64,000 nt of DNA from Theropithecus gelada (lineage: Eukaryota; Chordata; Mammalia; Primates; Cercopithecidae). The DNA lies in the NCBI RefSeq assembly GCF_003255815.1, contig NC_037677.1, positions 103,830,583-103,894,582 of the forward strand. Direction: 5' to 3'. Of the stretch, positions 10,501-21,734 are shown one piece after another (position 1 is the stretch's first letter; each line of letters opens with the position of its first letter). The notes under the pieces were generated by a model, which saw only the letters and a list, made by a program, of their open reading frames with translations, was not told where the DNA came from and did no database searches. A program made the translations under genes and the position numbers.

Positions 10501-12270
10501 GTATTTTTTAAAATTGGCAATGAATCACACAGAAAAGCTAATTAAAGGTGATATTCTAACTAGGCATCAAGGTACAAGAGACGAAAACCTCTAAAGTTGC
10601 ATTCCAAATTAATTCATGGAAATGTTCAAAGGAAATTCTTTAAACCAGTTCCACAAATTTTGAAACTCTTAGCTAGATTATACAGATATATACACACAAC
10701 CATCTCTGTGTATTCATATCAAGAGCTATATGCATTTGCGTGTTTGTGTCTGTCTGTATGAGTGTATGAGTTTGCATGTGCATATGTACACATTGCACAC
10801 ATATATACATATCAAAGAAAGGATTTTGTAAGAGAGAACAAGCAACTCTGGAAGAAGGGTGCTCTCATTCCTTCACACAAATCCTTGCTAAGTAGGCATT
10901 CCCGAAACAACACAAGACACTTAATACATGACTTCTGTGACCAAATGTCACAGTCTAACTCCCATTAATGAAATAGAGATAGTTCTGGGAGGGCTATTTT
11001 GTAGTTATCTTGCAATAAGCATGTACCTCCAAAATTGATTAATGCAAAGGATCTGCAGGGTTTTCTCTTGGACCAGAAGTGGACATATGGAAGAGTAATA
11101 TTCAGCCTGGGTTCACTGTGACTCCAGTCCAGTAGTGCCAACAAGAGATTTCAGGAATAAGAGTTTCAACTCCTAGCAGCAAAAACTAAAGTGCATCCCT
11201 GGATATCTAGGGGCTGCTGAGGTTAGGGTTAAGCCCCTACCCACAAATTGATGCTGAGGGTATATGATCTACAGACTGAGGGGTCAGCAAAGAAACTCCA
11301 GAGAGTCTCTGAGAGCATCCAAAGAAAACGACTTAGCTCTAAATAGTTGCCAAGTGCACACAGAGCAGAAAACTAGCTTATGGAACTATCTTTTAAAATA
11401 AAAGATTCCATTTTTCTTTTCTGCTCCACCCTCACCCTGTTCCAGCTATGTAGGAGTCAGAAACTATCTAGCAAGGTGGGGTGGTGAAGGAGTGAAAGCA
11501 CTAGGTAATGAAATGAAAAATAAGTCAACGCCTCGCCTCTTTTCCACTGCATCCTTCCAGGAGATGCAGGCTTCTGTAGACTGGGGAGATGAGAGCATTT
11601 TAATGCTAAATCAAATTCAAAGTCTGCAGTAATGATTTGGACTGGACATTCTAAGTTCTGAATTGGGACCAGTTTGTTACTTAAAGTAGCTCCAGGCTAT
11701 TTTATTACCAGAAAAAAATGAATAAAAATATCATGGACTTGAAGTTTTCTTCCAGGGGCAGAAAAACTATCAGAACTGAAGAATGGCGAGAGACAAAAAT
11801 AAAGTTGTGTTTTGATTATGTCAGGAGTCGTGCTTGTTCAACATACTGGTTACACACATATTGAGCCTTAAACAATTTGATTCGAGTCCAGGAATTCTAA
11901 AAACATCAGAGCTGAACCAGTTCTCTGCATGTGAAGCCTGTCCTACAGCAAGTCCACATGCGGACACGTGCCCAGATGCTTAAAGGGATGTTGACTGTGA
12001 ATTTTATGTTTAAAACAATTTGTAAAAATATGAGACAATTTTGTAGAGGCAAAGTGGTGTAATAAACATGGAGATTCTGCTTTTGTTTCTGGTCCTTTCT
12101 TTGAAAACTAGGTCTCTCACTCACTGGCACTGATCTGGAAGAAAGCCGACGTTCTTTAGGTCTCATTTCCTCCTTTGTGTAATGAAGAACTAGGCTAGGT
12201 AATTTTTAAATGTTGGCAGTTATGATTTCATGACATCAGTATAAAAACAAATTAACATCTGAAATGTGCA
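10501..12270. other. Low-copy stretch, no feature seen
   Basis: I recognise no repeat or gene across this interval, apart from a TG/TA-rich low-complexity zone at 10680-10810 and a weak MIR/L2-like piece near 12140-12235. The 86-codon minus frame at 11906-12166 has no recognisable family. Confidence 0.4.
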
Positions 12271-12274
12271 TTTT

Positions 12275-12420
12275 GTTCAGGCTCTGGCAATTTACTTGAG
12301 GTGTGATTTTTAGCAAGTTTCCTAACTTCTCTATGTTACAATTGCCTTACCCATAAAATGCCTGGCTTGCATTTCTACAGGTGGCTGTGCATCTCACCAA
12401 GATTATGAGTGTTCTGATAA
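12275..12420 (+). mobile_element. MIR SINE, diverged
   Basis: The order of TGTGATTTTTAGCAAGTTTC, CTAACTTCTCTATGTTAC and CTTACCCATAAAATG is that of the MIR core (the TGTGACCTTGGGCAAG...TCTGTAAAATG block), with heavy divergence. Confidence 0.55.
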
Positions 12421-12422
12421 TC

Positions 12423-12897
12423 AGAATGATGGCCTCCAAAAATGGCTTTGCCCTCATCTCTGGAACATGTGAATATATTACCTTACATGGGAAAAGGGGC
12501 TTTGCATGTGTGATTAAATTAAAACACAGAGAGAAGTAGGTTATGCAGGATTATTCAGGTAGGGCTAATCTAATCACACAGCTCCTTAAAATATGATAGC
12601 CATCCCCAGGTGTGGTCAGCGGGAGACATAATCATAGAAGAATGGTCAGAGAAATGCAAAGTTGCTGGCTTTAAATATGGAGAGATGGAGCCACAAGCCA
12701 AGGAATGTGGATGGCCTCTAAGGCTAAAAATGGCAAGCAAAGAGATTTTCCCCCATGGCTTCCAGGAGCGAACACAATATTGCCAATCCCCTGATTTTCA
12801 TCTAGTGAGACCCAACCAGACTTTTAAGACTTCTAAGTTTGTATTGCTTAAGCTAATAAATTTTTGGGAATTTATTATGGCAGCCACAGAAAACTAA
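12423..12897 (+). mobile_element. MLT1 (MaLR) LTR
   Basis: The line-up with MLT1C/D is clear: AGAATGATGGCCTCCAAAAA, GAATATATTACCTTACATGG, ATGTGTGATTAAATTAAAAC, GCCACAAGCCAAGGAATG and the end near GAAAACTAATGCA. A 95-codon plus frame (12610-12897) is an accident of this LTR. Confidence 0.85.
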
Positions 12898-12899
12898 TG

Positions 12900-13540
12900 C
12901 AAGTATGAACACTATTAAAAGTTCAAAACTCTATATAAACTCAGGCTCCAATGGTGGTCAAGATAGATATTCTAAAATGATGTGACACCTACATTGATTT
13001 AAAAAAAAGTATCAGAATACTACCAAAATGCAGAAGAAACTAAAGGTAATCTAGAGACCTTGCTTCTTTCACTGCTCATTGCTTCTTTCACTTCTTTGAT
13101 CCAGACGGCATATTCTGCTCTTAAATACTTCATGCATAGAAATTCAGCAAATACTTTTAGTCACCAGTTCCAGAATATCACAATTTTTATTATGGTAAAA
13201 TTCATTTTATTTTAATAAGGACAGATTTCATAAAGCACCTAATTAATTTATACTTAGTTGGGCTAGCATGAAGAATAACAAAGTTTTCTCTATACATTAA
13301 TGTGGGAATCTATTCCCACATTCAGTAAGTTTTGAGCTGATGCCAAAATTTAGTCCCTTATTCTTGTTTTTTGGTAACACCTGCAATTTATTTGGATATT
13401 GGAATTATTTCCATTTTTCAAAGTTTGATGATTGTCAAGGTAGTGCCTCTTTTTTTAAAATAAAAAACCCACCCTTTTATACTGTGCTCTATGATACTGA
13501 GCCTGGGACTGTGAAAATTACATTTCTCCTCTGTGGGCTG
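12900..13540. other. Low-copy stretch with a short perfect hairpin
   Basis: No gene or repeat is recognised. At 13299-13322 a 10-base perfect inverted repeat (AATGTGGGAA / TTCCCACATT) closes a 4-base loop. Confidence 0.4.
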
Positions 13541-13544
13541 GCTT

Positions 13545-14045
13545 GCTGTTAGGCTCAACCAACAAGGAAAGCCAGATAGAATTTGTAAGACTGGGAATGA
13601 CAAACAAACTTGCTCCTGTTTGTGTCACCACAGAAACTGCTCTTCATCCTGGCTGTGATGGCTGGTTTCTGTATCAGTGGCTGATGACCGTTTGTCGTTC
13701 TTCCACAATACAGAACTGGTCCCTTACTGCTGCTTCAGACATCTCAGCATGTCTTGCTTAGAGGTTTGAGGTCCACCTTGATGGAGGTACGTTTCTGAGA
13801 TTCTGAGACACTAGTTCCAGCCTACCAGACCCCCCTCTTCCAGGGCTGAGTCTCAGCTCTGTGGGGTTCCCTTCTCTTCCATCTTTATCCATTTTTTCTC
13901 CCCATCCTCGGGGTCATAGCTACTTGCTCTGTGATCTCCTTTTGCCTTTTCGCTTATCTAACATCTGGTTAATTAAATTTGCTTTGTTAAAATTTTGGTC
14001 AGTTGTTCTTTATTCTTGACTGGAACCTGAATAATATGGAAATGG
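13545..14045 (+). mobile_element. Possible ERVL-class LTR
   Basis: The 3' half has an LTR-like build: pyrimidine-rich sequence, CATCTGGTTAATTAAATTTG (with an ATTAAA poly(A) signal), then TTGTTCTTTATTCTTGACTG and GAACCTGAAT at the end. ERV-like internal sequence may follow. I cannot name the family, and the left edge is a guess. Confidence 0.35.
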
Positions 14046-14930
14046 ATAACAAGAATGGTTCTAGGAACAAACCCTCAAAGATAGGAATTATAGATTGGTT
14101 TGTCCATGTCTTTGGGATTCAATGCAGTGCCGTACTCCTTGATATTGGTAGGCAGGACTGGAAGGCTAGTAACCCATAGCATTTAGTGAAATGACAGTTA
14201 GTTAAGTGATCATCCTGGCTGTTTGTGATTCAGTGACCTCGTGTGATTCAGTGACCTTGTGCCATAATGGCACAAAGGATGCTAACAAGGATTTTGGTGT
14301 GGAATAACTGCTTCTGAGAGGTGTGAGTGCTTAAAGAAAGAAATCACAGGCACAGGCCATAGTTAAGGAACCAAAATACTTCTATGGTTGCCTCCCAAAA
14401 GAATATCTTATTCTTGTAGCCACGGGTTAAATTTAATGATCCAGACACAGAGATTAATTGTGAAAGTTGCAAAATTTCAGTTTACATTGGATTCGCAGCT
14501 TTGCCAAGGATCTCATGTGAAAGGGCATTTATTGAAAAGTACTGGGGCTATAAAATTAAGGTTGGAAGTATGTAAGTAGACTGAGATGAGGCTGAAAATC
14601 TTGAATTTTCAATTTATTTTGAGTCCTTTTCTTTTAATAGACACAATCTATTCTCTTGTGTCTGAAGAGTCTATGTATTTCTTTCTTGAAGACATTATAA
14701 TAACTGCCTGGAGAGGAGGGTATCTTACAGGAGAATGCCTATTCTTCTCATTCCCACCATATACACACCCTTATTGTCACTAGGGTCATAAATTAGAATC
14801 CTAGAGTAGTCACATCTTAGAATCCTTTAGAAGAACAAGCACAAACTATAATCCAGAAGAAAATAGCAAATATTCTAAACAGTTTCCAAGATTTTGTTAA
14901 TTTACACCAACAGAAACCTGGGAAATATAT
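14046..14930 (+). mobile_element. Possible ERVL/MaLR internal sequence
   Basis: The stretch 14360-14590 resembles the gag-side sequence of MaLR/ERVL elements, and the interval lies between a possible LTR and ERVL-like sequence downstream. Apart from an 18-base tandem duplication at 14225-14257, no other structure is clear. Stops occur in all frames. Confidence 0.3.
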
Positions 14931-14940
14931 ATGAAAATGG

Positions 14941-15243
14941 ATTTTTTTTTTTTTTTGAGATGGAGCCTCGCTCTGTTGCCCTGTTGCCAGGCTGGAGTGT
15001 GGTGGCAAAATCTCAGCTCACTGCAACCTCTGCCTCCCAGGTTCAAGCAATTCCACTGCCTCTGCCTCCCAAGTAGCTGGGACTACAGGAGCACACCACC
15101 ACACCTGTCTAATTTTTTGTATTTTGGTACAGACAGGGTTTCACCATGTTGGTCAGTATGGTCTCAATCTCTTAACCTCATGATCTGCCCACCTCAGCCT
15201 CCCAGAGTGCTGGGATTACAGGCATGAGCCACTGCACCTGTCT
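14941..15243 (-). mobile_element. Alu, minus strand
   Basis: A reversed full Alu: T-run, GATGGAGCCTCGCTCTGTTG, AAGTAGCTGGGACTACAGG and GGCATGAGCCACTGCACCTG. The flanks gaaaatggatttt (14933-14945) and gagaatggatttt (15244-15256) form a target-site duplication with one difference. A short duplication of TTGCCCTG lies near the start of the reverse reading. Confidence 0.95.
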
Positions 15244-15302
15244 GAGAATGGATTTTAACAGTGTCTTTGGTAGCCCCTTAAAGATAAAGCAGGATAGAAT
15301 AT

Positions 15303-15670
15303 ACTGTAGAATGAATATTTCTGTCCCCCTCCCACAAATTCTTAAAGTCATATGTTGAAAAGCTGAAGTCCTGTGAAATGGTTTTTAGAGATATGGGACT
15401 GGGGAGTTAATGAGGCCATGAGGCTAGAGCCCTGATGATTGGATTAGTGCCCTTATGAGAGGAGACATAATAGAGAACTAGCTCTCCTGCCCTCTCTAGA
15501 CCATGTGAAGCTACAGTGAGAAGGTGGTTGTCTGCAAGGCAGGAAGCAGGCCTTCCCTCACCAGACATCTGATCTTGGACTTCCCAGCCTCCAGAACTGT
15601 GAGAAATAAATGGAACTTCTTTAAGCTACCCAGTCTGTGTTTTCATTATAGCAGCCCAAACTAACTAAGA
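15303..15670 (+). mobile_element. MLT1 (MaLR) solo LTR
   Basis: TCATATGTTGAAAAGCTGAA, TGATTGGATTAGTGCCCTTA, GATCTTGGACTTCCCAGCCT, CCAGAACTGTGAGAAATAAA and ATTATAGCAGCCC are the MLT1 order. Flanks agaatata/tgaatata may be remains of a target duplication. It seems to have landed in an older ERVL-like body. Confidence 0.85.
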
Positions 15671-15689
15671 CTGAATATAATCCTTGATT

Positions 15690-16566
15690 AGTCCAAGTAT
15701 TTGATGCATGCACATTTATCACAAATACTAGACTTAACTTTCACTAATCTAGAAGAGCTGACAAGTTTTGTTGGTTGACTAAAACTAGAACGTAATGGTT
15801 TCCCTCGTTTAATGTAATTGAGATGCCCAACTTCCCTGAAATCACATAAAGGAAAGAATTCAAAGTTTCAGGAAGATGGAAATGTGGAATGTAATTAGTA
15901 TTTGAGGCTTGGATATTCATCATCCCCACGACATCCCTTAAGGGTGCCCAGAAGACGATTGGTTTACTAAGACATTGAGATATACATTAGTAATGAGAGT
16001 ACTAGTGTCCTTGATAAGCTCTGTGGTCGCTTTCCTATCTAGGCTGCATATGAAGATGAGCAAGAACTCCCTGATGTCAAAGGAGATGATAGGATCCCAG
16101 AAGAACAAAAGACAATTGGCAGCACATAACTATCTTGGACAATGTGGGAATATTTACCATAATAAGCTGTAAGGATGTGGTGGAAATCACAGTATTTGGA
16201 CCTATAGGAAAATTTTGAGGTTTGCTAATTGATGAAAATGCTCTAGGAATAAATGGTTGGCCTAATAGATATTACTTGAGCAACATAAAACAAGCAAGCA
16301 AGCAAGCAAACAAAACTTCTAATTTTGGTGGGTTAATTGCTATCATTGAGAATCCTGGACATTCACCTAGTTTTTCTTTCACAGTCAGTTAACAGACCTG
16401 CAGTCACTTGTTTAATGGAGGAATCTCTTCTCCTTAAGGATGGGACCTACTGTGTACCACAAGTATATATGTAAATAATCCTTCACCTTCCCCAAAGGGT
16501 ATGAGCACTTTAACAAAGGAAATAGAAATACTTAGAATTTATCAGGCTCAATAGACATTATATTTG
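15690..16566 (+). mobile_element. ERVL/MaLR-like internal sequence (gag side)
   Basis: The section around 15900-16260 (GGATATTCATCATCCCC, ATCCCAGAAGAACAAAAGAC, ATAATAAGCTGTAAGGATGT, ACCTATAGGAAAATTTTGAG) matches my memory of MaLR/ERVL internal gag-side sequence. It has many stops. A CAAG microsatellite lies at 16288-16310. Confidence 0.45.
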
Positions 16567-16571
16567 ATCTG

Positions 16572-16952
16572 TGTATTGGTGTGTTCTCCCACTACTATAA
16601 AGAAATACCTGAAACTGGATAATTTATAAGTAAGAGGTTTAATTGGCTCACGGATCCACAGGCCCTTCTTGAAGCATGGTAGGGGAGACCTCAGAAAACT
16701 TACAATCATGGCAGAAGGTAAAGGGGAAGCAGATACCTCTTACATGGCCGGAAAAGGAGGAAGGGGTTGGGGGAGGTGCTACATGCTTTTAATTAACAAC
16801 CAGATCTCGTGAGAACTCACTTGCTGTCATGAGAACAGCAAGAGGGAAATACGCCCCCATAATCCAATCACTTCCCATAAGGCCCTTCCTCTGACATTGG
16901 GGATTACAATTTGACATGAGATTTGGGTGGGACACAGACCCAAACCATTTCA
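16572..16952 (-). mobile_element. MST (MaLR) solo LTR, minus strand
   Basis: The reversed MSTA/MSTB LTR is near full length: TGTATTGGTGTGTTCTCCC, GAAATACCTGAAACTGGATA, CTTACAATCATGGCAGAAG, ACCAGATCTCGTGAGAACTC and CAAACCATTTCA. It has a perfect 5-base target duplication, atctg at 16567-16571 and 16953-16957. Confidence 0.93.
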
Positions 16953-16957
16953 ATCTG

Positions 16958-18000
16958 ACAATAATTCCTAGGAATCCATAATATGACAGTGGTCTTCAAG
17001 TTAATTAGAGGCCAATGGAGTTTAGGCAATAGATGGAGTTTTGGTATAAGTTTGACTTACAGTAGATTCAGTAGTTTTATCCAAACCCTGTGTATATTTG
17101 TATATTTCCTCAGTTCCCGAATGAGGAATTCTAATAGACAGACTTTTAAAATATCAGAAGGCACATATTGTCTCTCTGACCCATAAATTTACTGCTATTG
17201 TGAAAGGAAAAGCCAAGTGGAAGCCCCTGGAATTTATCTTCTCCTACCATAATACCAAAGGAAAAACCATACCATATCCTTATAGATTGCAAAGGTTAGT
17301 GCTACCACTAAAACCTTGAAATATTTGTAAGTGTGGATACCTATTGTATCTCATTTAGTATTCCTATTTAGCCTATGATAAAGGGAGATGGAACTTTAAG
17401 AACAAATGTGAGTATCATACACACAATTAGGTCACCACTATAATGGTAGCTGCTGCTGCAGATATGGTAAGGTGACTCGAGAAGCAAATCAGCACAGCCG
17501 CCGGCAACTGTAACACATCTCTTCAGCTAGAACATGCTTTTATTCTCTATTTCAGTTTGCAAGATCTATCCATCAGAGGCAGTTCAATTTCACCCCACGA
17601 TTCATCTTCACAAACTTGCTTCTTGGCAACATCAAATCTTTTGCTGTCACTCACAGGCTGCAGAAATTTTGAATGCCTTAAGAATGGCCACTATGCTGAG
17701 GGTATTGTGCCAATCAAACCAGATGAGCACAAAATATCAATTACTTCAGTTGCTTTAGTAAGACTCCTGCAAGCCAGATGATGGGAGATGAACTTTATGA
17801 AACTTCTGACACACCATCTTTGGGCAATTTCTTAATGTCTGATGGTCTGAAGTTTGTTGAGATATCCCCTTTAAGGTGCAAGACAAGTTGCTTCATCATG
17901 CACTGTTACTATTAAATGGGAGGCACATTTAATAGTAACTGGTGAGGCTGTTTAAATCTTGCAGGCAGTTTAGATACATTTTAGTGTACTATTCTGACTC
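16958..18000 (+). pseudogene. ERVL pol (RT) relic
   Basis: The plus strand keeps landmarks of ERVL pol: near 17440-17510 the segment GTAGCTGCTGCTGCAGATAT, a CTTTTATTCTCTATTTCAG segment near 17536, and at 17850-17990 the part downstream of the polymerase active site (TTGAGATATCCCCTTTAAGG, CAAGACAAGTTGCTTCATCA, GGGAGGCACA). Frames are broken throughout. It is a fossil of an endogenous retrovirus-like element with no coding capacity. Confidence 0.6.
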
Positions 18001-18064
18001 TTTTTTTTTTTTTTTTTTTTTCTTGGAAAAAAAAGGGTCAGTTTTTTCTTCTTTTTTTTTTTTT
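18001..18064. repeat. Two poly(T) tracts
   Basis: Two long T runs (about 18001-18021 and 18054-18065) separated by CTTGGAAAAAAAAGGG. They divide the ERVL pol relic from the LTR-like stretch after it. Confidence 0.85.
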
Positions 18065-18065
18065 T

Positions 18066-18545
18066 AATTTATTTATTATTATTTTTTTACTGAGAAATCC
18101 ATTGGGCTAGAGAGACATCAGCTGTCCAGCACTCTCCCTTCCATGGTCTGAGTTTCAGCTCCACAAAACTTGACCTCCAAGCTCCTTAGCTACTGCTTTA
18201 GCAATAGTTCCTCATCAGTGGTCCCAGTCCTGGCTCTGAATGAGCTCCTCTGAGCTTTTGGGGTACAAGTACCAGACAAACAACAGACCCTTCTCAAAGA
18301 TCTGAGTGCCCAGCTTTCTGTAGCTACTTCTAGCCTGTATACTTAATAAGCCCAACTCCCTCCCTTCCTTCACCCAGTTTCAGGGGTAGTAACTGTTTCC
18401 TCTGCCTCTGTGATGATACCTTCAGTTCCTATTTTTCTTTTTTTCAGTTCTCTCATACCAAGTAACAATACATTCTAATGGATTCTTTCCATTAAAATAG
18501 GAGATTTTGTTTCCACCTTCTGGCTGGAAACTGACTGACACTTAA
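18066..18545 (+). mobile_element. Possible ERVL-class 3' LTR
   Basis: The end has the LTR style TTTCCATTAAAATAGGAG (ATTAAA signal) followed by TTCTGGCTGGAAACTGACTG ACA. Position after an ERVL pol relic in the same orientation suggests a 3' LTR. It does not clearly match the candidate LTR at 13545-14045, so the pairing is unproven. Confidence 0.38.
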
Positions 18546-19520
18546 ATGGAAATATGTTTGTGAAATTGACTTTGCTAATGTTTCCTGACCATTTAGTACT
18601 GAGAAATTGAAGGAGGAAAATGTTTCCAAAGAACAAAGTGGGATGATTTTCTATTCAGAGAATTAAAATAAACAAACAACTAATAGTGATACTACATGTA
18701 CAAAAGTCTCTCACTTAACATCTTAGATTATGTAACTACAATTTTCATAAACAAACAATGGCTTAGCTAATTTACATTTTATTTGGTTCTATGATTTGCT
18801 CTAAAGTTCCCTTCAACCATTCCTAAATTTAGAAATATAAACATTTACTCTCCAGAATTTTGACACAGCTGGGTCTCCTTTCTCCCTTGCTTCTGTGACT
18901 TCAAATTCTTTTAACCAATAAACAATAATATTTTCATCATCTGAATTGTCCTCTTGTAGCTTCCAGGCTAGAAAAATAAAATATGATAGTGAATGCATTT
19001 GGTTTGATGGTTTAGACTATCTCTCAGAAGGTCCTACGTTTTATTCAATCTTAGGATGTTTCAGATTTGGGGGGTTGATCATGGTGATTGGTAGTTGCAA
19101 AAAATTTTAATTAGATCCAGAGGGCATTTTGGCATGTCTGTGTGGTATAATGTTAGAATGATTGTTTGTTTAGTGCTCTTGATACTGTGATTTATAAAAT
19201 ATGAGGGTACACTTGGTTGCCTAGTTTTCAGCTTCCCTTGTTTTTCCCATGGTTCTCTTGCCTGCTTCTCATGGAAAGGAGATGCTGCCTTCCACTGAAA
19301 GATGTGAAGTCAGCAGAGACTTAGCATTTCCCAAGACCTTTCTTGTAGACTTGAGCCTCCATGCTGAGAAGCCTTCTCTACCTCTAGCACCAAAAGTTCT
19401 GGCAATAATTTTGGGAAGGCACCCAGAGAATTCAGAGGATATAATTATGAATCTGGGGACCACTTGCTTCATGGAGTTACCATTTTAAAGAGAAGTGTGT
19501 AATGAGACACAAAGTCTCCT
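18546..19520. other. Low-copy stretch, no feature seen
   Basis: No gene or repeat is recognised. Small frames of 61-79 codons on either strand (18813-18998, 19249-19488) lack any family match. Confidence 0.4.
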
Positions 19521-19526
19521 TAAAAA

Positions 19527-19543
19527 GGGGGGGGGGGGGGGGG
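19527..19543. repeat. Poly(G) tract, 17 bases
   Basis: An uninterrupted run of 17 G after TTAAAAA. Long G homopolymers are rare in primate DNA and can fold into G-quadruplexes. The count could be affected by sequencing error. Confidence 0.95.
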
Positions 19544-20225
19544 TTGCCTCAGACATTCAGAAATGCTACCCTTTCCAGATTTGCTTTTAAAGGAAAAAAG
19601 AAAATGATTTCATAAAAAATGAAAATATTACTTTCAAAAAAGAAAAAGGGAAGTGTTACAAAGGAATCTCAATGGGGACAAAATCTAAGTAGTCTAGAAT
19701 CATTTTATGTACTTTTCACACATCCTTTAATTTTAATTCAATTTAGTGGAAGTGTGTCAGTGTCTGAGAAGCTTTCACTACTTTAGCACAATGAAGGGCA
19801 AAAGGAGCTGAGTTCGAAGTTGGATTGGGGTTACTGAAACTATGGGAATGCGTGCTTTCTCTTACACAAGACGAAATACACAGTGACCAATGGTAAGAAA
19901 TGTTCTCCCAGCACTTAGGATAACAAGATTTGGTGGTTCAGTGCTTAAATGTTAAAGTCAGACAGACAAAGTTCAAAATTTTAGCACAAATTCTCCAAAA
20001 GTGGTTCCCATTCAACATTTTTCAAGTTCATAGTTTGTTAAGATGACTGTCAAGACTTTGGTAACAAGATATTAGCATAAGACCTATCTTGATCTAACAC
20101 TAAGCAACTACTCTTACATAAAAGCTGTTTTTACTGCACAGATGAACTATAATAACAGGCTCTACACTAAAAAGAATGGTTAACTCAACTTTCTGCTTCT
20201 GGGATCCAAAAGAAAAAAAAATCCC
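19544..20225. other. Low-copy stretch, no feature seen
   Basis: AT-rich sequence with no recognised repeat or gene. Confidence 0.4.
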
Positions 20226-20229
20226 TTGT

Positions 20230-20395
20230 TATAACTCGTTTATTTATCTGGAAAGTGGAGATTATAATATTGCCTTTACTATAAAATTTATGTGTGAATT
20301 AATAGTGATCATTCTCTTAATTCATGATGTACTATGTGTGCCATGCCTGGTTTAGAGTAAAGGTTCAATAAACATTAGCTATCACTATTATTATT
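20230..20395 (+). mobile_element. MIR SINE, diverged
   Basis: ATCTGGAAAGTGGAGATTAT matches the MIR part with TCTGTAAAATGGGGATAAT, and GCCATGCCTGGTTTAGAGTA then GTTCAATAAACATTAGC matches its 3' end. Confidence 0.65.
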
Positions 20396-20415
20396 TTTAG
20401 AGAAAACACGTACTT

Positions 20416-20701
20416 AAACCTTTTTTGTTGTTGTTGAGACAACAACAGCTTGTCTCCCAAGCTGGAGTGCAGTGACATATCAAGATTCACTTCACCCTCG
20501 ACCTTCTGGGCTCAGGCAATCCTCCCAGGTCAGCCTCTCAAGTAGCTGGGACTACAGGTGTGTGCCACCATGCTCAGCTAATTTTTATGTTTTTTGTAGA
20601 GATGGATTTCGCCATATTGCCCAGGCTGGTCTCAAACTCCTGGGCTTAAGCAATCCCCCCAAAGTGTTGGGATTACAGGCGTGAGTCATTGAGCCTGGCT
20701 C
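20416..20701 (-). mobile_element. Alu (old), minus strand
   Basis: A reversed Alu with GTCTCCCAAGCTGGAGTGCA, AGTAGCTGGGACTACAGGTG, GCCCAGGCTGGTCTCAAACT and TTACAGGCGTGAGTC. The head region has an unusual GTTGTTGTTGAGACAACAAC, which makes a small hairpin. Confidence 0.92.
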
Positions 20702-21115
20702 CTAATCAAATTAAGAAATAAGAATACTAGACTGGGACAGGAGCACAAACACATTTTGCTGGGGTGGTGAAAATGTAGGCATTTTTAACAATTCTTCAAT
20801 TTCACACCTAAAATTTGTGAATTTCATTGTATGAATGTTTTACCAAAAACGGGAGTGGGGGCAGGGGAAGAGCCATAAACACTGATCTCTAGTTAGTATG
20901 TTTATTTTTGTCATGGTGTGTTTGCTGTTGCAAGGCTGCCTTCATGTATTGTGGGATTGAGGAAGTAAATATGGAAATTAAGAGGAGCAACAGTTCTCAT
21001 TGTTGGAGAAGGGAGTTACAAATATAAAATGGGAGAATGTCACAATAAACTGTATTGTGTTGAATTAGAATTGAAATATCATAAATATACTGATATTTCC
21101 AATTATGCACACATA
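20702..21115. other. Low-copy stretch, no feature seen
   Basis: No gene recognised. The part 20700-20870 looks vaguely like a 3' end of an old dispersed repeat, but I cannot name it. Confidence 0.35.
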
Positions 21116-21117
21116 TA

Positions 21118-21687
21118 CTGTAGTCCCCCTCTTACTTGCAGTTTGGCTTTCTGAGGTTTCAGTTACCTGTGGTCAATCACAGCCCAAAAATATTAAATGA
21201 AAAATTTTAGAAATAAACAATTCATAAGTTTTAAATTGCATGCCATTCTAAGCAGTGTGATGAAGTTTCATGACAGCCACTGCATCCTGCCCAGGACTTG
21301 AATCATCACTTTATCCAGAGTATCCACACTGTCTACACTATTTGCCCAGTCGTCATTTAGTCACTTAGTCGCCATCTTGGTTATTGAATCATGGTCATAG
21401 AATCACAGTGCTTCTATTCAAAGAAACTTTATTTTACTTAGTCATAGCCCCAAAGCACAAGAATAATGATGCTGGCATAGTGTTATAATTATTCTATTTT
21501 ATTTTAGTTATTGCTGTTAATCTCTTACTATGCCTAATTTATAAATTTAACATTATCATAGATATGTATGAATAGGAAAAAAACACAGTACTGAGTACAT
21601 AGTACCTACAGCTTAGTACTATTCACTATTTCAGGTATCCACTGAGGGTCTTGGAGTGTATACCCCATGAATAAGGGGGGACTACTG
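21118..21687 (+). mobile_element. Tigger3-type DNA transposon, deletion derivative
   Basis: Both inverted ends are visible: CTGTAGTCCCCCTCTTACTT at the left and AATAAGGGGGGACTACTG at the right. Inside, ATGAAAAATTTTAGAAATAA, CAATTCATAAGTTTTAAATT and ATAGCCCCAAAGCACAAGAA (start of the former transposase reading frame) follow Tigger3. Most of the transposase is deleted near 21475. The left flank is TA as expected; on the right the TA has changed to CA. Confidence 0.88.
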
Positions 21688-21712
21688 CACACACACACAC
21701 ACACACACACTC
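21688..21712. repeat. (CA)n microsatellite
   Basis: About eleven CA units directly beside the right end of the Tigger3 copy. Confidence 0.95.
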
Positions 21713-21734
21713 ACGGATATCCAGTAGTCTGCCC

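Noticed and set aside
17534..17781. Two overlapping 74-codon frames that look protein-like
   Set aside because: The DNA follows the ERVL RT region but the frame is shifted and broken; counted as relic, not as a gene.
20426..20448. GTTGTTGTTGAGACAACAAC hairpin as a regulatory site
   Set aside because: It is a mutated Alu head next to a T/G-rich tail; coincidence is the simpler reading.
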